In this document: positions 1 to 4,472 of the stretch, piece after piece
Layout of the letters: each line of letters opens with the position of its first letter
Numbering within the stretch: position 1 is the stretch's first letter
Assembly: GCA_959601025.1 (NCBI GenBank)
Contig: CAUGOD010000063.1
Coordinates: forward strand, 1 to 6,435
Origin: an uncultured Oscillospiraceae bacterium
GTDB taxonomy: Bacteria > Bacillota > Clostridia > Oscillospirales > Acutalibacteraceae
Length of the DNA stretch: 6,435 nucleotides
Direction: 5' to 3'
Notes under the pieces: model-generated
What the model was told of the DNA's origin: nothing
Databases searched by the model: none
Seen by the model: only the letters and a program-made list of their open reading frames with translations
Made by a program: the position numbers and the translations under genes

Positions 1-132
1 CGCTGACGCTTGACGGCAACGGCGAAATAACCGGAATTTCGGTCGGCGGATATACACCAAATCCTGCGCCGCCTCGATGGCAAGGTTCAGCGCGGTGTTG
101 GCCTTTTCGGTAAACCCTTTAAAACGATACAT
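1..132 (-). CDS. clpC: 5' end of clpC, AAA+ unfoldase of the ClpCP protease; partial and apparently disrupted
   Basis: The minus strand from the ATG at 132 reads MYRFKGFTEKANTALNLAIE and then AAQDL, a typical N-terminus of clostridial ClpC, which unfolds phospho-arginine-tagged and MecA-delivered substrates for ClpP. A good ribosome binding site (GGAGG, plus-strand complement at 140-144) sits 7 nt before the ATG. The start lies 44 nt after the mcsB stop, which fits the usual ctsR-mcsA-mcsB-clpC order. ClpC normally continues with something like GHTYIGSEHLLLGL. Here the frame continues VYIRRPKFRLFRR to the window edge, which does not look like ClpC. I checked the other two minus frames and neither restores it, so this is not a simple frameshift. 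A break therefore lies near 58-61, either a genomic rearrangement or an assembly join. The identity of the first 24 codons is secure; whether an intact clpC exists is unknown. Confidence 0.75.
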   Translation of the reverse strand, partial: MYRFKGFTEKANTALNLAIEAAQDLVYIRRPKFRLFRRCRQASA

Positions 133-176
133 AAGAAAACCTCCAATCGGTTTAATTTATGGAAACAGAAACACAA

Positions 177-1202
177 TCAGCCGCCCAGACGCTCCCGCAC
201 CATTTTCGCGCGTTCCGCGTCCCGTTCGCCCGGCTCCATGTCCCGGCGGGCGGCCGCCATGATGGTGGCCGGCTGCGCGTCGCTGATCAAGCCGGAGATC
301 GTATCCATCCCGACGTCCGGAACGAGGCCCATGGCCACCCCCACCCGCAGGTTGGAAATCAGGGTCATGAACTCGTCGTGAGAAAGCAGCCTTGCGGTAC
401 GCAGCAGGCCGAGCGAACGCCAGACGGTATCCTCGAACCGGGGATTCCGGCGGAGCTGTTCCCGGCCGGCCCGTTCCTCCCGGATGATCTGGGCGGCGAT
501 CCCCTTCAGGTTCTCAATCGCGGACTGCTCCGAGATTCCGAGGGTGACCTGGTTGGAAAGTTGATAAATCGCCCCCTCCGGCTTGCTGCCTTCGCCGTAC
601 AGCCCGCGGATGGTCAGCCCCAGCTTGGAGACGGTGCCCGCGAGCTGCTGGATGGCCCCCCGCTCCTGTAGGGCGGGAAGATGGAGCATAATGGAGGCCC
701 GCATCCCGGTACCGAGGTTGGTCGGGCATTGGGTGAGGTAGCCCAGCCGGTCGTCGAAAGCAAAATGCAGCGTTTGGTCCAGTTCGGTATCCAGCTCATC
801 GGCGGTGCGATAGGCTTCGTCGAGGTCCAGCCCCGGCCGCATGACCTGCAGTCGTAGGTGATCCTCTTCATTCACCATAAGGCTGACGCTCTCGTCCTTT
901 TTCAGCAAGAGGGCGCTCCCCGCCTCACAGCGGGCGAATTCCGGGGAGATCAGGTGGCGCTCCGCCATAGACAGCGCGTCCCGAGCGGTCATATTCCCCA
1001 TTTCGAGATAGTCGTATTCCTTCGCGTTGGGAGTCTCTTTAAGCGCATCCCGCACCCGCTCGGCGACCTCCCGCTTCCGCTCGGCCGTCAGGCCGGCCGG
1101 GAAGGGGGTCCCGCTCAGGTTGCGGGCCAGACGCACCCGGGTGCTGATGACCACGTCGCCTTCCGCCCCGGTCTGCTGATACCATTTATTCGTGCTGCTC
1201 AT
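177..1202 (-). CDS. mcsB: McsB, protein-arginine kinase (341 aa)
   Basis: McsB phosphorylates arginine residues on CtsR and on damaged proteins, marking them for ClpCP. It belongs to the phosphagen (guanidino) kinase fold. Visible family signatures are STRVRLARN (residues 20-28), the VNEEDH loop (110-115), CPTNLGTGMR (159-168, holding the conserved active-site Cys159), GLYGEGS (200-206) and SNQVTLGISE (216-225). Near the C-terminus RDAERA (327-332) matches the RDxxRA phospho-arginine-binding motif known from McsB, so allosteric activation is likely kept. The length is slightly below the B. subtilis protein (about 363). The start is supported by AAGGAGG (complement at 1212-1218) placed 9 nt upstream, inside the end of mcsA. 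The gene overlaps mcsA by 17 nt, which suggests translational coupling. All key motifs are intact, so this should be an active kinase. Confidence 0.97.
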   Translation of the reverse strand: MSSTNKWYQQTGAEGDVVISTRVRLARNLSGTPFPAGLTAERKREVAERVRDALKETPNAKEYDYLEMGNMTARDALSMAERHLISPEFARCEAGSALLLKKDESVSLMVNEEDHLRLQVMRPGLDLDEAYRTADELDTELDQTLHFAFDDRLGYLTQCPTNLGTGMRASIMLHLPALQERGAIQQLAGTVSKLGLTIRGLYGEGSKPEGAIYQLSNQVTLGISEQSAIENLKGIAAQIIREERAGREQLRRNPRFEDTVWRSLGLLRTARLLSHDEFMTLISNLRVGVAMGLVPDVGMDTISGLISDAQPATIMAAARRDMEPGERDAERAKMVRERLGG

Positions 1203-1695
1203 GGCCGTCGCCCTCCTTTTCCAGTTCCTGAATCCGGTCCCTCAGCGCAGCGCATTTCTCATACTGCTGGCTGGCGATGCACTCGGACAGCTCCCGGCGC
1301 AGCCGTTCGATCTCGCTTTCCTTTTTGACGGCTTCGCTTCCGCCGACCGGCACCTTGCCGGTGTGGCGGGTCTTGCCGTGGATGCGCTGGATGGACGGCA
1401 GCAGCCGGTCGTAGAAGGTGGTGTAGCATTCCGGACAGCCGGCCTTTCCGCTCTCCGCAATTTCCCGGAAGCTGTGGCCGCAGCCCTCGCAGCGAACGGT
1501 ATCCGCCGTTACACGGGCGGAGGGCTCGGCAAACAGGCTTCCCCAGAAATCTCCAAGATCAAAGCCACCGAACATCGAGCCGATGCCCTGCTTGGCGGCG
1601 CATTCCGCACACAGGTGCCATTCGGAGGTTTCGCCGTTAATCGTCTTCTTTAAAAAGGTAGTTGCCGGATGTTTTCCGCAGTTTTGACAAAGCAT
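1186..1695 (-). CDS. mcsA: McsA, zinc-finger activator of McsB (169 aa)
   Basis: McsA binds McsB and stimulates its arginine kinase activity; it also helps control CtsR. Four CxxC pairs are visible: C3/C6, C29/C32, C69/C72 and C87/C90, arranged as two zinc-binding modules. A UVR-type coiled-coil helix pair follows at about residues 128-160 (LRRELSECIASQQYEKCAAL region). Start choice: an upstream in-frame ATG at 1704 would add MTN, but AAAGG then lies directly against it. The same AAAGGA is about 8 nt before the ATG at 1695, and the resulting MLCQNC resembles the MICQEC start of B. subtilis McsA. I therefore prefer 1695. The gene lies 72 nt after ctsR and overlaps mcsB by 17 nt within the stress operon. 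Confidence 0.95.
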   Translation of the reverse strand: MLCQNCGKHPATTFLKKTINGETSEWHLCAECAAKQGIGSMFGGFDLGDFWGSLFAEPSARVTADTVRCEGCGHSFREIAESGKAGCPECYTTFYDRLLPSIQRIHGKTRHTGKVPVGGSEAVKKESEIERLRRELSECIASQQYEKCAALRDRIQELEKEGDGHEQHE

Positions 1696-1767
1696 ATTCG
1701 TCATCCTTTCTGTAAAAGGCCGCCTCTTTTGGGGAACAGCCTTCCGGTTTTTGCATATTGACCGCTT

Positions 1768-2226
1768 TCAGGCGATCAGCGCGGTCAGCATCTGTTTCAT
1801 CAGAGAGGCGCGCAGCCGGTCGCGCTGTTCGGTCGGTACGCCCCGGTAAGCCTGATCCGCCAGGGCCGCCGCCATCAGGCGGGCCGCCTCGGTGGAAATC
1901 GCCTGCTGATAGGCCAGGTTTTCGACCAGCACCCGGGCCGTAGCGGCGTCCAGAGAGCTCCCAATCGAATTCACCATGTGCATCAGGAGGGCGCTTCCCC
2001 TCCCCAGCTTGACCCGGCGAATACGGATATATCCGCCGCCGCCCCGTCGGCTTTCCACCACATACCCCTGCTCCGGGGTGAAGCGGGAGGTCAGCACATA
2101 ATTGATTTGACTGGGAACGCACCCCAGTTCCTCCGCCAGCTCGTTCCGTCGAAGCTCCGCTTCGCCGTCGTCCGCATTCTCCAGCATATGAAGAATATAG
2201 GCGGTTATTTCATCGCTTATTCTCAC
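1768..2226 (-). CDS. ctsR: CtsR, repressor of class III stress genes (152 aa, GTG start)
   Basis: CtsR is a dimeric winged-helix repressor of clp genes and senses heat through its glycine-rich wing. The helix-turn-helix region ends in CVPSQINYVLTSRFT (residues 36-50), followed by the wing SRRGGGGYIRI (59-69). The four consecutive glycines are the known thermosensing loop, and the adjacent arginines are where McsB acts in B. subtilis. The C-terminal domain ends in the typical ERDRLRAxxMKxMLTAL-like pattern. The frame is open to an ATG at 2412, but that codon lies inside the -35 element of the promoter, so it cannot be on the transcript. The GTG at 2226 gives MRISDEITAYIL, matches the family length (about 150-154 aa), and has GAGGAG 9 nt upstream. 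First gene of the ctsR-mcsA-mcsB-clpC operon and probably autoregulated. Confidence 0.96.
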   Translation of the reverse strand: MRISDEITAYILHMLENADDGEAELRRNELAEELGCVPSQINYVLTSRFTPEQGYVVESRRGGGGYIRIRRVKLGRGSALLMHMVNSIGSSLDAATARVLVENLAYQQAISTEAARLMAAALADQAYRGVPTEQRDRLRASLMKQMLTALIA

Positions 2227-2263
2227 GGAATAGCGCTCCTCTCTGTTAAAAATCTCCGGAGGA

Positions 2264-2283
2264 TCGGGCGGCCCGCCGCCCGA
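2264..2283 (-). other. GC-rich hairpin in the ctsR leader
   Basis: In the ~150-nt leader between the predicted transcription start (about 2377) and the GTG start of ctsR, the minus strand contains TCGGGCGGC, GG, GCCGCCCGA, a perfect inverted repeat. A short palindrome (CTCCGGAG) and a run of five T (plus-strand A at 2248-2252) follow. The T run starts 11 nt after the stem, too far for a normal intrinsic terminator. It may be a leader structure affecting translation or attenuation, or simply GC-rich chance. Confidence 0.4.
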
Positions 2284-2356
2284 CTCTGTCCCGTGTGGAA
2301 AAGCCCGTTTGTCCGGCAGAATACGCTCCTCCAGCGGAATCCTTCTCCGCCGTCCA

Positions 2357-2373
2357 TTTGACTTTTCCTGACC
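2357..2373 (-). promoter_or_regulatory. CtsR operator box, downstream of the ctsR transcription start
   Basis: On the minus strand this reads GGTCAGG, AAA, AGTCAAA. It matches the known CtsR heptad direct repeat (RGTCAAA, NAN, RGTCAAA) with two mismatches in the first heptad and a perfect second heptad and spacer. It begins a few bases after the predicted transcription start (about 2377), where a bound repressor would block initiation. Confidence 0.8.
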
Positions 2374-2383
2374 TTTGATTGCT

Positions 2384-2412
2384 ATTATACGCAATTGGTC
2401 AGTAAAAGTCAA
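2384..2412 (-). promoter_or_regulatory. SigA-type promoter of the ctsR operon
   Basis: The minus strand shows -35 TTGACT (complement at 2407-2412), a 17-bp spacer, and a perfect -10 TATAAT (complement at 2384-2389). The predicted start is near 2377, giving a ~150-nt leader. The -35 element lies inside a CtsR-type heptad and a further box follows the start, so the promoter is flanked by operators. Confidence 0.9.
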
Positions 2413-2429
2413 AGTCAGTAAAAGTCAAA
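2397..2429 (+). promoter_or_regulatory. Two tandem CtsR operator boxes formed by a 16-bp perfect direct repeat
   Basis: The unit GTCAGTAAAAGTCAAA occurs twice head to tail (2398-2413 and 2414-2429). Read with the preceding base, each gives RGTCAGT, AAA, AGTCAAA (2397-2413 and 2413-2429), a CtsR heptad pair with the correct 3-bp spacer and a perfect second heptad. The first copy covers the ctsR -35 region and the second lies just upstream. They are oriented opposite to the box at 2357-2373. I see no plus-strand promoter here, so all three probably act on ctsR. Confidence 0.8.
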
Positions 2430-2486
2430 ATCTATATTCCATTGCAGAATTTGGGCAATTATCGCCGTTTATCTCCCGATTCCGAA

Positions 2487-2503
2487 GAAAATCTTCGATT
2501 TTC
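2487..2503. repeat. AT-rich inverted repeat between the small minus-strand gene and ctsR promoter
   Basis: GAAAATC, TTC, GATTTTC forms a 7-bp perfect inverted repeat. It lies just beyond the stop of the minus-strand small gene (2526). The stem is AT-rich and not followed by a T run on the minus strand, so it is a poor intrinsic terminator. It may be a weak transcript end or have no function. Nothing else recognisable lies in 2430-2525. Confidence 0.35.
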
Positions 2504-2525
2504 AAGTTTTCTGATCTACGTCGGT

Positions 2526-2735
2526 TTATCGGAACGGAAATTCACCCTCGCTCAACGTCCCCGCAACGCCCATCTCCCGATGGCCGCCAAATCGGTTTTC
2601 ATGCGCGACGGTATGCGGCGCATCCGCCGGAGGAACGTCCGGGGCTACGATGCGCCCTTCCCAACGGTTATGGGGAACCGTATGCGGCTCCTCCCCCTTC
2701 CGGACCACTCCCTTGCCGGTATCTGGAAAACGCAT
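2526..2735 (-). CDS. Unrecognised 69-residue protein with internal repeat, possibly sporulation-associated
   Basis: I do not recognise this protein. The coding case rests on a strong ribosome binding site (GGGAGGAG, complement at 2742-2749) 6 nt before the ATG, a codon pattern like the neighbouring genes, and an internal duplication: PHTVPHNRWEGR and PHTVAHENRFGG about 24 residues apart, visible also in the DNA with differing third positions. The sequence is hydrophilic, rich in Gly, Pro, His, Arg and Glu, with no membrane segment, signal peptide or cysteines. An in-frame TTG at 2741 would add two residues but overlaps the spacing region. A SigG-like promoter lies just upstream, which would suggest forespore expression, but this is inference. 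It is divergent from the Cys-rich pair and lies on the same strand as ctsR, with the ctsR promoter between them. Confidence 0.6.
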   Translation of the reverse strand: MRFPDTGKGVVRKGEEPHTVPHNRWEGRIVAPDVPPADAPHTVAHENRFGGHREMGVAGTLSEGEFPFR

Positions 2736-2757
2736 AACCAACTCCTCCCTTCCCGCA

Positions 2758-2787
2758 TATCATGGACTGTTGGGACCCCGGATATAC
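2758..2787 (-). promoter_or_regulatory. Possible SigG/SigF-type promoter of the 69-residue gene
   Basis: On the minus strand GTATA (complement at 2783-2787) and CATGATA (complement at 2758-2764) are separated by 18 bp. This fits the forespore SigG pattern known from B. subtilis (roughly GHATR, 18 bp, CATNHTA). The predicted start near 2751 leaves a very short leader with the GGGAGGAG ribosome binding site. These motifs are short and degenerate, so it is only a candidate. Confidence 0.4.
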
Positions 2788-2856
2788 CCCGGACGGCCGG
2801 GCGACCCGCTTATTCCGTCCGGCGCCGCCCTTCCCCGCTCCTCACAAAAGCCTGTA

Positions 2857-2884
2857 ACCGCTTCGGCGGGAACCACATAGACTG
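2857..2884 (+). promoter_or_regulatory. Possible SigK-type element upstream of the first Cys-rich gene
   Basis: An AC core (2857-2858), a 17-bp spacer and CATAGACTG (2876-2884) resemble the mother-cell SigK pattern (AC, 16-17 bp, CATAnnnTA) with one mismatch in the -10. A similar element precedes the paralogue. Such loose matches arise often by chance, so the weight comes from the co-occurrence. No SigA-type promoter is evident in 2765-2940. Confidence 0.25.
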
Positions 2885-2949
2885 GAATGAGAGCGGGACA
2901 CGGCGGCCGGCAGCGGCCCCGGGGTCCCGAGGAAAGGAGGTCAACGACT

Positions 2950-3111
2950 ATGTGTATCAGCAATCTGTTCGGCGGTGGCTGCGGCAACGGCGGCTGCACC
3001 TGGATCCTGTTCCTGATCGTCCTGCTTCTGCTTTGTGACGACGATCGCAGATGCGGCTGTGATCGCGATTGTGATCGCGGCTGCGACCGTGGCTGTGGCT
3101 GCGGCTGCTAA
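2950..3111 (+). CDS. Cys/Gly-rich small membrane-type protein, first of a tandem pair (53 aa)
   Basis: Start supported by an almost ideal GGAAAGGAGGTC ribosome binding site 9 nt before the ATG. Three parts are visible: an N-terminal MCISNLFGGGCGNGGC, a 12-residue hydrophobic run TWILFLIVLLLL (17-28) bounded by cysteines, then CDDDRR and a tail of four-residue units (CDRD, CDRG, CDRG) ending CGCGC. Eleven of 53 residues are Cys, so metal binding or disulfide cross-linking is plausible. The hydrophobic run is short for a normal transmembrane helix. Small Gly/Cys proteins of this kind in Clostridia are sometimes database-labelled as chorion-like high-cysteine proteins, a name based on composition only. 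The function is unknown; a spore-coat or envelope role is inference. It is paralogous to the gene at 3269, with homology extending into the ribosome binding site. Confidence 0.8.
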   Translation: MCISNLFGGGCGNGGCTWILFLIVLLLLCDDDRRCGCDRDCDRGCDRGCGCGC

Positions 3112-3122
3112 CTCTTTTCCCC

Positions 3123-3148
3123 GGCCGGCCCGGAGGACCGGGCCGGCC
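3123..3148 (+). terminator. Strong hairpin between the two Cys-rich genes, weak terminator or attenuator
   Basis: GGCCGGCCCGG, loop AGGA, CCGGGCCGGCC gives a perfect 11-bp GC stem 11 nt after the stop of the first Cys-rich gene. The tail (ATCCTTTC) is only moderately T-rich, so termination may be partial. It could also protect the upstream mRNA and set different levels of the two paralogues. Confidence 0.55.
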
Positions 3149-3212
3149 ATCCTTTCATCGCCCATGCCCGTCCCGGCGGGCGGACCAGGGCGGTAATGCG
3201 ATCCTCCTTGCG

Positions 3213-3239
3213 ACCTTTCCGCCGGTTTTTCATCCGATA
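3213..3239 (+). promoter_or_regulatory. Possible SigK-type element upstream of the second Cys-rich gene
   Basis: AC (3213-3214), a 16-bp spacer and CATCCGATA (3231-3239) match the SigK pattern with one -10 mismatch, placing a start near 3247, about 22 nt before the ATG. This parallels the element before the first paralogue but is equally weak on its own. Confidence 0.25.
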
Positions 3240-3268
3240 GCCAAACGCGTGAAAGGGGGTCAATACAC

Positions 3269-3406
3269 ATGTGCATCAGCAGATTGTTCGGCGAAGGCAA
3301 CTGCACCTGGATTCTGTTCATCATCGTCCTTCTCCTGCTCTGTGACGACGACCGCAGCTGCGGCCGGAGCGGCGGCTGTGACTGTGGCTGTGACTGCGGC
3401 TGCTAA
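3269..3406 (+). CDS. Cys/Gly-rich small membrane-type protein, second of a tandem pair (45 aa)
   Basis: Paralogue of the protein at 2950. MCISRLFGEGNC, the hydrophobic TWILFIIVLLLL (13-24) and CDDDRSC align residue by residue with the first copy, while the glycine linker is shorter and the tail is CDCGCDCGC instead of CDRG units. Nine of 45 residues are Cys. The ribosome binding site GAAAGGGGGTC lies about 8 nt before the ATG and resembles that of copy one, which indicates an ancestral tandem duplication of gene plus leader. Conservation of the hydrophobic core and CDDDR while the tail diverges suggests that the core is constrained and the tail only needs its CG/CD composition. Function unknown. 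Two terminators follow. Confidence 0.8.
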   Translation: MCISRLFGEGNCTWILFIIVLLLLCDDDRSCGRSGGCDCGCDCGC

Positions 3407-3431
3407 TCCGATTCTTCCCCCTGAGTTAAGC

Positions 3432-3475
3432 AAGGGAGCCGTTCCTTAGAACGGCTCCCTTTCGATTTTCGACCT
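3432..3475 (+). terminator. Intrinsic terminator after the Cys-rich gene pair
   Basis: AAGGGAGCCGTTC (3432-3444), loop CTTA, and GAACGGCTCCCTT (3449-3461) form a perfect 13-bp stem. The following sequence (TCGATTTTC, then CTTTTT) is interrupted T-rich. It ends the Cys-rich gene unit 25 nt after its stop. Confidence 0.8.
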
Positions 3476-3488
3476 TTTTCATGGCGCC

Positions 3489-3536
3489 GCCGGCGGTTTC
3501 TGTGGGTTTTCCACGGAAAAACCGCCGGCTTTTTTT
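3489..3536 (+). terminator. Second intrinsic terminator, ahead of the minD promoter
   Basis: GCCGGCGGTTT (3489-3499) pairs with AAACCGCCGGC (3519-3529), with an inner CTGTGG/CCACGG pairing extending the stem, and seven T follow at 3530-3536. It is a textbook terminator. With the hairpin at 3432 it forms a tandem pair that insulates minD from upstream transcription. Confidence 0.9.
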
Positions 3537-3568
3537 CGCTCTTTCCGCAAAAACCACGAAATTACCAG

Positions 3569-3597
3569 TTGTCTAAGTCCAAGGAATATGGTATGAT
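3569..3597 (+). promoter_or_regulatory. SigA-type promoter of minD-mgsA
   Basis: TTGTCT (3569-3574), 17-bp spacer, TATGAT (3592-3597), each one base from consensus. The predicted start near 3604 gives a leader of about 50-65 nt. It is the only good promoter between the terminator at 3489-3536 and mgsA, so minD and mgsA are probably cotranscribed. Confidence 0.8.
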
Positions 3598-3656
3598 TTA
3601 GGGAAGGTGGGCGGCGTCCGCTATGCGGAACCGCCGGAAAGGCAAGTACTTCTGGT

Positions 3657-4409
3657 ATGGATAGGGATATGGGCAGGATATCGGTCGTTACATCGGGAAA
3701 AGGCGGCGCGGGAAAATCCACGGTAACCGCGGGCCTTGGCTGCGCGTTGGCGCGGCTGGGCCACAAGGTGCTGCTGCTGGATGGGGACGCCGGCCTGCGC
3801 AGCCTGGATCTGATGCTGGGCATTGGCGGCGGCGCCGTTTACGACATGGCCGATATTTTTGCAGGAAACTGCGAGCCCATCCGTGCCATCTATCCCTCGC
3901 CGATCTGTCCGAACGTCTTTGTCCTTCCCGCCCCGGTCAGCTTGGACCGGCTCGGCTCGCCCGAGAATCTGCGCCGCCTGTGCGCCGGTCTCGCGCGGTA
4001 TTACGAATACGTTCTGGTGGATTGTCCCGCCGGTATTGGCCGGGGATTCCGCGGCGCCATTGCCGGGGCGGACCGGGCGCTGGTGGTCACGACCCCCGAC
4101 ATGGTCTGCGCCCGGGACGCGCAGATCGTCAGCCGCCTGCTGGAGGATGCGGGTATTCCCGCCCGGCTGATCATCAACCGTCTCCGCCCCGCTCCGGTTC
4201 TGGCCGGGAAAATGCCGGATGTGGACGAAATCATCGACACAGCCGGGCTTCAGCTGCTCGGTATCCTGCCGGAAGACGAGGCCGTAGCCGTAGCCAACGC
4301 AAACGGCCGTCCCCTCCCTTCCGACTGCAACGCCGCCGCCTGCTTTGAAAACATCGCCCGCCGGGTCCTCGGCGAAGAGGTTCCGCTGGCGCGTCTGGAA
4401 AGAATGTAG
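3657..4409 (+). CDS. minD: MinD-type ATPase (division-site selection), lacking the C-terminal membrane helix
   Basis: MinD is an ATP-dependent dimer that binds the membrane and recruits MinC to block off-centre division. Visible motifs are the deviant Walker A SGKGGAGKST (13-22), DGDAGLRSLD (42-51), Walker B VLVDCPAGI, and the C-terminal NIARRVLGEEVPL shared with B. subtilis MinD. Start: the ATG at 3657 gives 250 aa but its nearest ribosome binding site (GGAAAGG, 3636-3642) is 14 nt away. The ATG at 3669 gives MGRISVVTSGKGG, which places the signature lysine at position 11 as in E. coli MinD, with a weak GGATAGGG nearby. 3669 may be the true start. The chain ends at VPLARLERM, where B. subtilis MinD continues with ~15 more residues forming the membrane-targeting helix. 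No minC or minE is adjacent. A MinD-like ParA-family protein of other function is the alternative. Confidence 0.88.
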   Translation: MDRDMGRISVVTSGKGGAGKSTVTAGLGCALARLGHKVLLLDGDAGLRSLDLMLGIGGGAVYDMADIFAGNCEPIRAIYPSPICPNVFVLPAPVSLDRLGSPENLRRLCAGLARYYEYVLVDCPAGIGRGFRGAIAGADRALVVTTPDMVCARDAQIVSRLLEDAGIPARLIINRLRPAPVLAGKMPDVDEIIDTAGLQLLGILPEDEAVAVANANGRPLPSDCNAAACFENIARRVLGEEVPLARLERM

Positions 4410-4472
4410 CGGCGGCTCTCCGAACCATCGGCACAGTTTTTCTGTCAATTCTTGTTTAAGGAGTGAAACGGT

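Noticed and set aside
159..671. 170-aa plus-strand open frame opposite mcsB
   Set aside because: Shadow frame opposite a conserved kinase gene, no ribosome binding site.
2227..2412. N-terminal extension of CtsR to an ATG at 2412 (214 aa)
   Set aside because: The ATG lies in the -35 element of the ctsR promoter, the extension is low-complexity and Arg/Pro rich, and the GTG at 2226 has a good ribosome binding site and family-like N-terminus.
2397..2440. Divergent plus-strand promoter next to the ctsR promoter
   Set aside because: TATATT at 2433-2438 has no -35 at 16-18 bp, and no plus-strand gene begins within 500 bases.
2760..2999. 79-aa minus-strand open frame
   Set aside because: Start lies antisense inside the Cys-rich gene with no ribosome binding site, although its C-terminal half (PVYVVPAEAVTGF) looks somewhat protein-like. 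The region is better explained as a divergent promoter region.
2442..3038. 198-aa plus-strand open frame
   Set aside because: Arg/Pro-rich shadow sequence, no ribosome binding site, runs antisense to the 69-aa gene and overlaps the first Cys-rich gene in another frame.
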